Assembly (NCBI GenBank): GCA_028015205.1
Contig: CM051512.1
Coordinates: 4,214,755 to 4,278,754, forward strand
Length of the DNA: 64,000 nt
Source of the DNA: Mytilisepta virgata
Lineage: Eukaryota > Mollusca > Bivalvia > Mytilida > Mytilidae
Reading direction: 5' to 3'
Below are positions 10,817 through 22,286 of the stretch, piece by piece. Within the stretch, counting starts at the first letter, position 1; each line of letters opens with the position of its first letter. Made by a program: the position numbers and the translations under genes. The notes beneath the pieces were generated by a model. The model did not search any database. It saw only the letters and a list, made by a program, of their open reading frames with translations, and was not told the DNA's origin.

Positions 10817-12439
10817 TTATCTATTGTTGCATGAGCTGTTTCGCAACATAATTAGTTTTTTGTTCATTTCCTGAGATCACTTGTTTTGAATTACGTATAC
10901 AAAACCACAGAAAATTAAAACAAGACAGCACAAAAACTAAATCAAGTCTCAAAATAGCCGCAAGATAAATACGTTGCCCGAGTTTTAAACATGTCCTGCT
11001 CAGTTAGTGGCCTCGTCAAAACTTGCAGGAATGAAAAATCGGATAAAGGTCAAGTCTGGTGAGATATCAATTTCAGTAAGATAAGTCTATAGTGAGGTGA
11101 GATTTCAGTTCCAGTAAGTAAACTTGTCTTAAGGTCAAGTCTTGTGATCGAGATGTCAATTCCAGTAAGTCGATCAACACCTCTTACTTCTGACGTAGAA
11201 AATTCAATTTGGTATACATTGTTTAATGTATCTGTACCATAAATGATAATGCCCGTAAATAATGATTCTTTTTAATAGAAAATTAATTGAGCGAATGGTT
11301 AAAAGCTAAATTTGCGTAGATAAGGTTTCTCAAGTTGAATTACACGTGGCGTCAATAAAAACAATATGTCGGATAAAAGTGTTTGCGAAGTTTGCCGACA
11401 ACTACCGAGATCATTGCCATAACGTTGCATGGAACATCCGGGACATTTGGTCGATGTTGATCCGGATACAATAATCAGACTGTGATCACGACTGAAATTT
11501 TGGAGAGATACCAATAAAGTATGAACCTAGAAGTGATTTGCGATAAATTTCTCTGTTGCGAAACAAACTTGTAATGTATATGAATAGAAACCATACGTTG
11601 GTATCTCTCCTTAGCTGAAATTTGGCTTCCTATTTCGGTATTTTTGGTTATGAGTACTTCTTGTTGTAAAATAAGTTTGGTATTTGGTCTTCCAAATGTT
11701 TCGGTTTTAATGCTGCTGATGAGAGGTAACTCCTTGAAATGCGTCGTATACAGCATACTAGTATAAATTTACAATCTAATATTAGTATCTTTGGATTGTT
11801 ATTTTGGTATGTTATTGCTAAGAACAGGAGGGTTCACTACAGTGGGAAGTAAAACAAATTATTATAGAGTTTTGATTTCAATTGTTTTTTTTTTAGCCGA
11901 TGTTCATTTGTAGACATTTCGAGACGAGATATCAAGTTTCCTTTCAAATGGTCAAGTGCTTTTAGCATGTTCAGAGAGGGCTTTTTAAAATTCTAACCAA
12001 TTTAAAAAAAGTTCGTCCACCTTAGTTGTCTACCGAGAACGCGATATTTAAACTTACGAAGATTTTAAAAAAAAGATGCTTCAAATCAAAAGGTGCAGTA
12101 AACATGGTAATGCTTCACATCATAAATGTCATAATACAGAACAGACTAAGCTCAATAAGTCAAAGGTCAATTGTTGACAACAAATTGATGTGGCTTACAT
12201 ATTTATTTTAATTAAGGGCCTTCAGCAGTGTCAATAGCAAAGGCTTTACAACAGCGGAAACATTTTTGATTCAACAATCAGAAATGGATAAACTCGATTA
12301 TACAATCAGAAATATTAATTCAGTTGCTTTCTTTTAAAGCTTAGATTGTAAAAATGAAAGATTCCATCCCAGTCCATTCTCAGAGATTGAACACATTTTG
12401 AGAAACTAAATTAATTATAGTTTTCCTGGCCTAAGGTGA
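10817..12439. other. No gene recognised
   Basis: Two overlapping antisense open frames (11299-11514 and 11475-11756) lack known motifs. A short internal phrase is repeated between them (GAGAGATACCAA-type), so they are probably decayed repeat. No splice-supported gene seen. Confidence 0.35.
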
Positions 12440-12830
12440 AGTTTGTTTTTTGATGATGGATGGATGAATTGTTGTTTAACGTCCAGTGGCAGCCAGGTGC
12501 ATATCAAGACGAGAACTTGTATGATAATGAATACGATCCCTGCTTTCTACTAGGCCGACACGCTGAGCCGGATTTTTAATGTGCTAGCTCACGAGGTAAC
12601 TCTGCGCAGGAAGACATATCACCCCACTCGGACACATTATACTGACTCCGAGCCGCCCAGTAGATCTTTGCTCTTGCTCCTGATGCCAAGTGCTTGGCGG
12701 AGCAGCAAATACCAATTTTAATGTCTTTGGTTTGACCCGGCCAGGGATTTGTTTTTTGAAATGATGATTCTAAGTTATGTGTAAGTTGTGATGCTAAGTA
12801 TGTGTACACACAGAACCAAAGGAAATTAAA
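12440..12830 (+). repeat. Dispersed repeat with GATGGATGGATGA start and GACCCGGCCAGGG end
   Basis: A reverse-strand, shorter relative lies at 23455-23668. Shared parts are GGATGGATG, ATTAAAAATCCAGCTCAGC-type and ACTCCGAGCC/ACTGGTTGGC-type phrases. It is a moderately abundant non-coding family in mussels as far as I recognise it. The antisense open frame of 77 residues is not supported. Confidence 0.5.
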
Positions 12831-15544
12831 TTAAGTCATAAAATATTAACAGGAGAAATGAGTGGGAATTATAAATCTTCGTAAAATTGTCACCAAGCCT
12901 CTTGAAAACAAAAGAACATAAATTGAAACAAATATCATAAATTATATTAATAAATATTTACAGCTTATATAAAATTTACAAAGGTGTATATCGGGTAAAT
13001 GTCCGTTAAAGTGAAGATATATTAGAATTTTATTTTCTTAAACTCTTTTGTTATTTTGGGTTGTCCTTAACAGTGCATGGAACCATACATTTAGAAGAAG
13101 GATTATGTAGAAGAAAAGGCACCAATTTCTATTAAGAGAAATCTATGTTAGTCCTCTGATGTCAAACCTCAAACGTCCATTTTTAGAACTACCTGGGACC
13201 GTTGGACGTCTCTATACAGCGCACTCCATTTACAAAATGTATGACACAAAACTGGCCCTTAAATTATCATTGTATTACGACTGGTAAATTTATTTCCTAA
13301 GGCAAAAACCTATATATACTTCATCAAAGGTTTTCTTCACACAAAATTAATTTGAAATTAGAAAAATATTTATTTATGTTACTTCTAATATCTCCAAATT
13401 TTACACATGCCACGTAACTATTAGTAAAAAGGGATATTCGAAGGAGGGAAAAATCGAAACAACTGACAAACTCCGGAGAACAACGAAGACAAGAACAAAA
13501 CAATACATGCATAACAATTAAAAGCTCAAAACATATGAACAACATGGGTGCCACCAAAAAACCGAGGGTAGACTCAGGTGCTCATGTTGTGATCTCTGCA
13601 TGTTTGCTTGATTAGATACTTGTGATTTTGTGCTTTCTTTGTAACTTCACTACCTGTCCATTTTTTCCTCACATTTAATTTTCAATACCTCATCAACATA
13701 TGTCTCTATGACCTCTCTCTTGTAAAAATTAATTTTGATATTTTCATTCACATTTGTTAAAATTATCTCGCCTTGTACGATTTACATTTTTGAAGTCTTA
13801 TTTTATCTTGTATAATATTTTAATAAATATGGTTTGCTGAATTATAAACTCTGAGCTGCATTGGTACTGGTGTGCCGTCTATACCACATCCAGAACATTC
13901 GTCATTACACTTATAACGTTAACGCAGGGGAACCAACAAAATTATTCTACGTAAATTGTTCGTGGGAAAATTAAGTAACGCAATTCACCTTTGAAACGGA
14001 AGTATATTCAAGGTAACTCAAGCATACCATCATGTAATAGCAAATATAAAATATATCTTTCCGAAACAATCGAAATGGTCGCCACATGTTTAGTTTTTTT
14101 TTTTTAGAGAAATTTGGTTTTGAGTTTGAAATCTTCTAAATTTTGGGTGATTGTGTTCAAATGGATTCATTTTAAAGACATCCATGATTCTTAAAACTAG
14201 AAAAAAAAAACATACACATATTTTTTTTGATGGTGATATTTACGCATTTGACTGATATTAATAGATAAAAAGATCTGAAACGGTAAATTTTTACCAGTGA
14301 GTGGTATATAGGTAAAAAAGGAACAGATTTTGTTATATGTTTTGGAAGGTTATATTAAACACGAGTGTTAGACATCATAATTTATATTTATTATTCATAA
14401 AACATTTTTGAAAAAGACAGTTTGTTGGAATGTGGTAAAGGGATGAACAATAAAATAAATTTATGTGCGACTATAATAATTAAAGTTACCAATGCTAGCA
14501 ATTGTACCCTTATATTTATCGACCCATACATTTTGTACCTTCGCTATTCTACCTATTTATAGCGAGCGCAGCGAGCGCTATAGAAGCATATGCATTTTCT
14601 ACATATGGGTCATTTAGAAAATTCTTTGTTGAATGGGGGCAGCCACATTGTGCTACATACTAACAAAAGGCTACAAAAAGTTTCGTTTGCCGGAAATTGA
14701 AGTAAGCGAAATAACTTCCTTCAAATTATAATTTTAGAATCAGAATCATCATACCGCAAATGAGTTTCTGAAAAGGGCTATTGCTGTGCTCGCATCATTC
14801 GCCACGCCAACAGCATATGAGTACCTAATGTAACCGACTCGTACCCTAATATTTACCAAATCGTACCTTATTTACTTCAATTACACTATACTTGCACCAA
14901 TAACAAAATCTAATTCTATTCATATTTTTATTCAGCACTATATAAAATAAAAGAATTAATAATAATAATAATAAAGCCGAAACATTCATCACAAAGCACA
15001 AATTGTTTATAATATAATGTTACAGTTAACGAATTCAGTCGTCCGGTCCCGGGCGTCCGGTGAAGGCCCGTTTAGCTGCCCGCAAGTGCGGAGTATATTG
15101 TAACTATGATATATTCACATGTAGCGAGTATCAGTTGGGGCGAGTTGGTGACTATGATTTTCACAGTTGGAGCGAGTTTGTAACTAATATTTTCCAAGTT
15201 GTTGCGAGTTGGTGAGAAGTTGGAGTGGAGCGATTTGTCCTGAAGCCATTTTCAATTCAATTCAATATTTATCGGAAAAGCACAATATATAGGCGTGAAA
15301 TATGATAATCTCAGTATTATTTCAAATATCCCAAAGTCTTTCATTATTTATTTTTCCGATGTTTCACAAATAGGGACGAGATTTAGTCCCTTTTGTAGCA
15401 CCAAGGTTTCAATATCTGTCAATTTTCCTGTCGACAAGTTCAGTATGAATTGTTTATCCAACTCAAGAAGCATTTTTGCAGGCTTAAACTTTTTAATGAT
15501 TTTAGTGATTATTTTTCGAAATCTATTCTTGACATTAAAATTCG
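12831..15544. other. No gene recognised; decayed repeats
   Basis: Positions 13430-13600 are a reverse copy of the window-start repeat (AACTCCGGAGAACAACGAAG is shared with 8823-8842). At 14558-14582 there is a GAGCGCAGCGAGCGC palindromic phrase. At 15110-15230 a GCGAGTTGGTGA phrase recurs three or four times. Otherwise AT-rich with stops in all frames. Confidence 0.4.
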
Positions 15545-15905
15545 ATTTTAATTTGTGATATCAAAAAATATATAACATTTTTTGATATCAAAAAATTTAT
15601 TTTCTGATATCAAGAATTCGAATTTCTGATATCAAAAAATGAATATTTGATATCAGAAAATGTATTTATCAGAAAATCGTCAGTATTTTTTGATATCAGA
15701 AAATCTATTATTTGATATCAGAAAATGGATTTCTTGATATCAAGAAATGATTTTCTGATATCAATAAATGGAATTTCTGATATCAAGCAATGTTAATGAT
15801 TTTCTGATATCAAAAAATGAATTTTTGATTTAAAACAATCGAATTTTTTCTTGATAAAATTAATTATTGATATCAAGAAATGTTTTTTTTATATCAAAAA
15901 ATAAG
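15545..15905. repeat. Array of GATATC palindrome units
   Basis: About 16 units of roughly 20-26 bp, each centred on TTGATATCAA or CTGATATCAG flanked by A- and T-runs. At least a dozen keep an intact GATATC core. Unit orientation cannot be assigned because each unit is itself a palindrome. No coding capacity. Confidence 0.8.
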
Positions 15906-16710
15906 GAATAAATAGTAAAACGGCGCCTCATATGATCAGGGATCATATAATACTAACACAATAGAGTTCCTGATATGATCCAACATACATAAATTTATAC
16001 AAGTACACTCGGGGGGGCCACTTCTATACTTAATTGATAGGGGGTGCCGCTGGGGCTCTGTAACCCCACCCTTTTCATATAATTAAAATTTTTAAAATGT
16101 ATACCTTTTCATATATTGCATAGGTAAAAATGTAACCTTTTCCCATATTAATATTGGTTGACTTTGCAGTGTATACCAAAATGTCGAAGAGGAAAAATGT
16201 GTGGATAAAAACAAACAGGAACAACCAAAGACATAATAGATGAAGAATTAACAAATAATACCAAAAAATAAAAAATAAAGAGTACATGCAGCAACCCAAT
16301 TAAAAAACCAAGGGTTAATTCAGGGGATCTGCATCTGTATCTGTATTAGGAAATCCCTCCTTCAAAGAAGCACTTCGTAAAAAAGAGAAAATGCTCGAGA
16401 GAAAATGACGCTCAGATTTCGGTTGTGTCCCCTGTGAAAAAATCTAAGGAAAAAATCTGAGGAAAAATCTGAGCCAAAAATACAGGGCTTTTCGTATAAC
16501 AAGTAATGTGTACTTTATTGACCTTATGATATATTTATGATAGCTTTCCCGAAATATTCACATATTTTCAAGCTTGAAAAGGTGACCTATTCCAGCGGCA
16601 CGTCCTATCACCTTGTATATAGGAAGTGCCTCCCCGAGCAAGTACATGAAAAAAACAAATATAGTTTCTCAAAAACATACAAGCATACATGAGAAAGGGT
16701 TTATTTTGTG
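15906..16710. other. No gene recognised
   Basis: AT-rich with a diverged reverse fragment of the window-start repeat near 16185-16330. The antisense 74- and 76-residue open frames are hydrophobic or repeat-derived and unsupported. Confidence 0.35.
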
Positions 16711-17346
16711 GGTATCCAGACAACTCGGCCCGAAGACAACTCGGCCCGGGACTACTCGGGCCGATTTTCGAGACAAGTCGGCCCGGTTCGTAAGACAACT
16801 CGGACCACTATAGGACAAGTCGGCCCGATAGAAATTTAATTAACATACTATGAAAAAAATATATACGATAACTTTTTTTCATTCAAATGTGTGTCTTTTT
16901 TTCAATGAAATCGAATAAATTACGCTGGTTTTTGGTTTTATAAGAACAAAAAAAACTGGCTAGCAAAAAAAAACCACAAAAACTTCTTTCATGTACGAAA
17001 AATTAACATTACAAAAAAAACCTTTATTTTTTCCTGAACTTATGTATTGAATTTTGAAAAAAAATTATTTTGATCAATTTACAAATGTTTGTAGTTAGTT
17101 AATTCGATTACCATTAAGAAAGATTTACTATTTAAATTGGTAATTAATTAAATAAAATAATTAAATAAAACAATTTAATTCAATTAAGCCTGATTATCTA
17201 GATCAAAAACAATTATTGCAAATTACCCGGCTTGTGTGAGTTTAGGTGAGAAGTAGTTCAGGAGCGGCTCCCGTTGATGCTAGCTTGGCAAAGCCAACAA
17301 ATGACTTAAATAGTCGGCCAAGCAATGGTTGGTCATCATTTCCAAA

Positions 17347-17766
17347 ATGTCAGTCAACTGCAAACAGTGTTCTTCCGATATTAGACCTCGTCAAGAGTCC
17401 CTTCTTTGTTACTGCTGTGACAAGTTCTTTCACAGGACATGCACACGTATGACACAGAAAGATTACAGAGAGCAGAAGGAACTTCATCGCCGGGTTACCT
17501 TCCTCTGCTCAACCTGCACCACCCTTGTCCCCAACCCAGCTGCCGAGAGTACCAGAATATCTGAAGCCGGCGACCAGACTATTCCATATGAAGACCAAAC
17601 CATACCGTACACAGACAACTCCATGGGTCCTAACCAGTTAAACCAGTCATCATTCGACATAACCAGACAGTCCTTCAGCGTCCCTGCTGAAAATCTAGAG
17701 TCGTTAGTAACTCATTTTCATATGCCAAAAGAAAATATAATAAATGATGAAAGTCTAACGATGTAA
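17347..17766 (+). CDS. PHD-like Zn-finger exon of a MULE transposase (remnant)
   Basis: The frame from ATG at 17347 encodes about 139 residues. An N-terminal metal-binding array runs CKQC, then CYCC, KFFHRTC, and later LCSTC. This is a C-x2-C ... C-x2-C-x4-H-x2-C ... C-x2-C order as in PHD-type fingers. The rest is a polar Ser/Asn-rich tail. It lies wholly within the 16711-18184 element. The true donor splice site to the next exon is uncertain, and the frame runs to a stop at 17764-17766, so the last part may be intron. Role inferred: DNA- or chromatin-binding part of the transposase. Confidence 0.5.
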   Translation: MSVNCKQCSSDIRPRQESLLCYCCDKFFHRTCTRMTQKDYREQKELHRRVTFLCSTCTTLVPNPAAESTRISEAGDQTIPYEDQTIPYTDNSMGPNQLNQSSFDITRQSFSVPAENLESLVTHFHMPKENIINDESLTM

Positions 17767-17999
17767 CAACTTAATAAATATTAAACAAGCGTATATTAAA
17801 TATTAAAATAAACCTACTCTATATTCAATCAAAATTACAACAAAGTTCCAGACAATAAATTAAGATTATGAAGAGCACATAACAATATAACAACTGGGAA
17901 ATCAAATTATGTCATTATTATCCTTTACCTTTCGTTTCTTTTTTTCGTTTTAGCATTTGTGTATGTTGTTTTTAACATTCTTTTTTTATATCTTTGTAG

Positions 18000-18141
18000 A
18001 TCTATCGAAGAAGATCCAATAGAGCACGTTTCAACACTAGAAGCTGAAGAAACCTTCACATTGGTAGATACAGGTACTCAACGGTGCAAGAGAAAGTTGG
18101 TTTCTAGTCACGGCTACACGTTTACCGTAAAGAGACAGAAC
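18000..18141 (+). pseudogene. Truncated FLYWCH-type finger exon of a MULE transposase
   Basis: After a TTTATATCTTTGTAG acceptor the frame gives SIEEDPIEHVSTLE, then TFTLVDTGTQRCKRKLVSS and HGYTFTVKRQ. The F-x-LV ... G-x-R-x-K-x-KLV ... GY-x-(F/Y)-T pattern is the opening half of a FLYWCH domain. The Trp-x-Cys and His metal ligands that should follow are missing because the frame runs directly into the right terminal repeat. This indicates an internal deletion from mid-FLYWCH to the 3' end. Confidence 0.5.
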
Positions 18142-18184
18142 AGTCCCGGGCCGAGTTGTCCTCGGGCCGAGTTGTCTGGCATTC

Positions 18185-19502
18185 TATTTTGTGTAGTTAA
18201 AAAGTACTTTTTAGTTATGAATATAACACAAATTTAAAGTCAAAGTTCTATATATTTTCAATCATCAATTTTAACGTTTCCTTTCCCTTTCCTTTTTATC
18301 TCTTTTGAACTGCGAAGTTAAATGTTATCATTTACAGGAGTGCCTGCGTATAATTGATACGCATATAGTGTTATTGCCACTTAGTCATATTTAATACTGG
18401 TCTGTAATTGTAAATAATATATGTGGAAAAGTTGTCCAACCATCAGTCAGCACTTGTACTTGTAGGTCCGTATCTTCCTCCACTGTATTGGAGAACAGAT
18501 AAATTTTTTGCACATAATATTTTTTACGGTAGGTTCCTATACAATTACAGCGAAACGGGACATTTCGGCACATCGAAAACTCGGTATTTATTTATTTGAT
18601 TGTATCTATCCATCCTCTACATTTAAATCTGACCTCTGAATTCAAATATATGGCTACCGGTTAAAATTGTGCATGCATTTCAAAGACACATACACATTCT
18701 AGACATAACAATTAATTCTATAAATTTATTCAAGTGGTTCTGAGTATCTTCCAAATGACATGGCAGTTTTTAATTGGAAGTTCCGAATGAAAATAATTTA
18801 AATTCATTAGAGTGAAAAATTTTTCCAAATGCTTCCAAGTAGTTCCAAATGATCCAATGTACTTCCAATTGACTTCTATATCCATATAAACTAAAAAATA
18901 GTTAAATAGACAAGTCGCTGTAAAAGCAGTTTTCAATTTTTGAACAGTTTATACGATATAACAATTTACGAATACCGTAAACTGACCCAAACCAGGTTAT
19001 TGAAGTAAAACCTGTCCAAAATTTGGAAACTACTTATAATTTAATTTCCAAACAGAAGTACAATAATACCTCCATTCAAGCATCAATAATTTGAATTTAC
19101 AAGCAGCAGATTAATCTTTGGGTGATGTCACAAGACCAAACAAGGTTATACAGTATAACCAATGTTGCTCTATGCTGTTCAGCCAATCAAAATGCAGTAT
19201 TCAAATAAGATTAAATTATTTGTCATAAACCAAATATTAAAAATCTAAATAAAAATAAACTACATGCTTAATGAAAAGGAAATAAAAACCAGGTAACGAT
19301 AATTATCATATCTGAGGTAGCTCAGGATGAAATTTACATTTGAACAAGTACATGTATGTTTCAGACCCCCACACAGACTATCAATATAGTTTTTAAACAT
19401 ACATGTACTAAACGAGGTCATAGTTCTTGCCTCATTTGACAAAGAATTTTTATACTCTTGCTGCCTCGAATCAAGGACGTTAGTTATACGTCCTTGCTCG
19501 AA
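18185..19502. other. No gene recognised
   Basis: AT-rich. A TTCCAA phrase recurs many times between 18745 and 18880. A short perfect hairpin CAAGGACGT ... ACGTCCTTG sits at 19472-19496. No supported coding frame. Confidence 0.35.
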
Positions 19503-21169
19503 TCAGTCGGACTGCCAAGTCAATAATGGCGTCGTTTTTATTTACAGAGTCACGTGACTTTTCATTTGAAAATTGGTCATTTTTTATAACGTCAATCACC
19601 TGCCGGTTGTTTTGGGTTGGGTCTAGGGGGTGGTATTAAACGATTTCTGGGAATATTTTCTTTTCATATTACTATAAAACAGAATTTTTTTAGCGTTCTT
19701 TTCCTTCAAAATTTTACAATCAAACTTGGCAATGATGCCGACGATTTCGTCACCGTTGGTCAGGAAAAGGACAATTTCTTCATTGTCAGATCTCAGGACG
19801 GGGATTTTTTAACAATCGATCAAAAAAGGAAATATAAATAAGTTTCACCCTTGATTGTCAAATGATATAATAAATATGTGTCAATAAACATTAAACAACC
19901 CATATTTAGGAATAAATAATGTAACAGGGAAAAAAGGGGGGGGGGTCAGGCAGGTGCTTCCACTTACTTCCATCATTTTCTTGTTGAGGAGTTGATTAAT
20001 TTTCTGTTGAATGGTAGAATGTGCACAAATGAATTTAAAATTATTTTCCATAGAAATTAACAAAAGAAAGCATGGGGAGTAGCTGAAGTACTGCTATACA
20101 ATGTAGGTCTATTTGAGTATTGACAAATGTTCATAGTTTTTTTTCAAAAACAGGTCTGAAGAATTTTTTTCACTTTAATTTTGAAAAAAATTACTTGCTC
20201 CAATTTCTACTTAAATGGTTTGTGCATTTTGCAATGTGGAAGCTATTAAATAATGCATTTTTGTCTTTATCAGGACCTAAATTGTGAGTACATTGCCAAT
20301 GATAATAAATAAAACTGGTAGCTCATAGGGTGAGTATATTGTGAAGACTAAACGTGTTCCAATACTATTTATTCAAATGTTGTGAGTGAATTTGTTTTTT
20401 CTCCAATTTTTTATCTTATTTTTGTTTTTAAAATCATCTCATCATGGATTTTTTCTGTCCATAATGTAACCTATTAGATGAACCTGAGTAAAATTAAAAA
20501 AAAAAAACGTGTATAATAACCACAAAAATGGGAAGGGGACTTTCCAGGTGACTGATCTTTGAAAATAGACACTCCTTTACAATTTTATGCAGAAAATTGA
20601 ATATCCAACATAAAAAATACTTCAAACAAGTCATTTTGTGAAAACAAGAAAAAACACACTTTATTTCTTTGCATATTTTGATACCCCTGGATATTGAGTA
20701 AGAACTACGTAACGGAGTCTTGGGACAGCGTTTTTAACTTGCAAATGAAAGACCCGATACTATATCTATTTGCAAACAAAACATTATAGGCTCCTCCCAG
20801 TGAAACGGTAAACGAGCGAGATCTGTTCATTGGGTAAAAAGTGGCAACGTGTGTTGGTGGCCATTTTGAGGTGTGCAAAAATACTCACTTTTGATGTCTC
20901 ATACGTTCATAATTTTCAGTGTCAGGTGAATCCAATAGGCCAGGGTGTTAACGAAATAATTTTTACACATATTTCCATCCATGTTATTTGAGAGTGAAAA
21001 ACTAGCACAACGATATTCAACATTTCACACACGTCGTGTCAATCAAAAATTCGAGGCGGGACTAAAAGCGCCATCTAGTGTAAAAAATTCTGAAATTATC
21101 TCCACCTGTTTCTCTGTAAATAGAATACACTAGCGTAATGGTCAAAATGGCACTTGGCGGTCCGACTGA
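19503..21169. mobile_element. Candidate 1.67 kb element bounded by inverted ends
   Basis: Left TCAGTCGGACTGCCAAGT (19503-19520) and right ACTTGGCGGTCCGACTGA (21152-21169) are reverse complements with one mismatch. Subterminal TATTTACAGAG (left) and CTCTGTAAATA (right) are also inverted matches. No target duplication is obvious. The 74-residue open frame at 19617-19841 has no motif I know. This could be an old DNA transposon derivative. Confidence 0.4.
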
Positions 21170-21638
21170 ATGTTAAAGATTTTTTACTATACGCTTTTTT
21201 ACAGGGCTGGGTTTATCTAAAATATTAAAATTATTATTTTTTATTGTAATCAAATCCTTCAAAAATAATTGACTTTTGCTGTTAATGCTCATGACGGTCT
21301 CCAAGGCAATGGTATGCACCCGTTGGGTTTTCTAAGGATGGTTTTTAGGGATAAAAAATTATTGTGAAGTCATTTCATATCCAACTTTCAAGGAAGCAGA
21401 ATACAGTTGCCTGTGATTTTTACTTTTCAGGTAATTTACCCCTAATTGTAAACTAGCTACTACAAATATTTTTATTTAATTAAAAAATTTCAGCATTCAT
21501 TTGTTGAGGAATTAAAGGTCATAGTTGCAATTTGGAAGGTTACAATGCACATTATATTTGTACTGATTTGTCAACATCTGAATTATTTGTCAATCAGATA
21601 AGTTTTATTTAGCTACATATTAGAAGTTAATGTAATAA

Positions 21639-21785
21639 GAAACCAGATTGAGTTATATCTTCCTAACCAATGTAGGTAAGGGAGATAATCAATTTGTCTC
21701 CCTTTTAGCCTCAGTACCAAAGGGAGAGAATTTAATTATCTCCTTTACCTACATTGGTTAGGAAAAGATAACTCACTCTGGTTTC
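21639..21785. repeat. Foldback (MITE-like) repeat upstream of tetraspan gene 1
   Basis: Two arms of about 65 bp, imperfectly inverted, run from GAAACCAGATTGAGTTAT to ATAACTCACTCTGGTTTC around a short loop near GCCTCAGTACC. Matching inner blocks are CCTAACCAATGTAGGTAA and TTACCTACATTGGTTAGG. It lies about 110 bp upstream of the first coding exon, in the preceding 5' UTR intron. Confidence 0.75.
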
Positions 21786-21893
21786 CTCATTGATAGAAAT
21801 TTTCAATAAGATTCCATATTACAATATAACTTAATGCTATCATATAAACCGGTATATGTTTTTCAGATGTGATTGTAGAAGAATAATTAGAAA

Positions 21894-21924
21894 ATGGAGG
21901 GTCAAACAGGAACTCAGCAAGAAG
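21894..21924 (+). CDS. Tetraspan membrane protein gene 1, coding exon 1
   Basis: The exon begins after the acceptor TTTTTCAG at 21866. The ATG at 21894 has A at -3 and G at +4. It encodes MEGQTGTQQE plus one base of the next codon and ends at a GTAAGA donor (phase 1). Together with 24005-24165, 28826-28909 and 31395-32057 it gives a 312-residue protein. The paralogue at 45425 has an equally short first coding exon with the same phase and a GTAAGT donor, which supports this start. Confidence 0.72.
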
Positions 21925-22286
21925 GTAAGATAACTTATTGTATTGACATTAACGTGAATCTTTTTGCTCAATGAAAGTTAATATATAATTTTGAATCAAA
22001 ATAATAATTTTTCAACTAAAATTTATATTATTTTCTTTGCATGTAACAAGGATAAAACTAAACGGTCGCAATTCTTGCCTGAATGCACAAAGCTTTCTAA
22101 CATAGTACATTGTATAAAGCTTGCAATCTTGCTTCACGTACTTGTTGGGCAGTTTTTTTGCTCAGTCACAAACTTCCACATGTTGTAAACCTAACTATGC
22201 CAGAGATCATGGAGCGGCAGACTCCTTTACATTACAGAAAATTATTTTTACATTTTTGGATTTGAAATGTATGATTTTCCATTTTT

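Larger units (their letters stand above)
16711..18184 (+). mobile_element. Mutator-like (MULE) element, internally deleted, with 9-bp target duplication
   Basis: Terminal inverted repeats of 35 bp with one mismatch lie at 16718-16752 and 18143-18177. Each holds two copies of ACAACTCGGCCCG or its complement. Additional copies of the motif lie inside the left end up to 16829. The element is flanked by identical TATTTTGTG at 16702-16710 and 18185-18193. A 9-bp duplication is what Mutator-superfamily transposition leaves. Inside are remnants of a transposase gene: a Zn-finger exon (17347-17766) and the first part of a FLYWCH-type finger exon (18000-18141). The catalytic domain is absent, so the copy is non-autonomous. 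Confidence 0.78.

Noticed and set aside
11299..11756. Two overlapping antisense open frames as a gene
   Set aside because: No motif, no splice signals joining them, and internal repetition suggesting decayed repeat.
14558..14582. GAGCGCAGCGAGCGC palindrome as a regulatory site
   Set aside because: No nearby gene. The phrase resembles a common repeat core, so I list it only as part of a repeat region.
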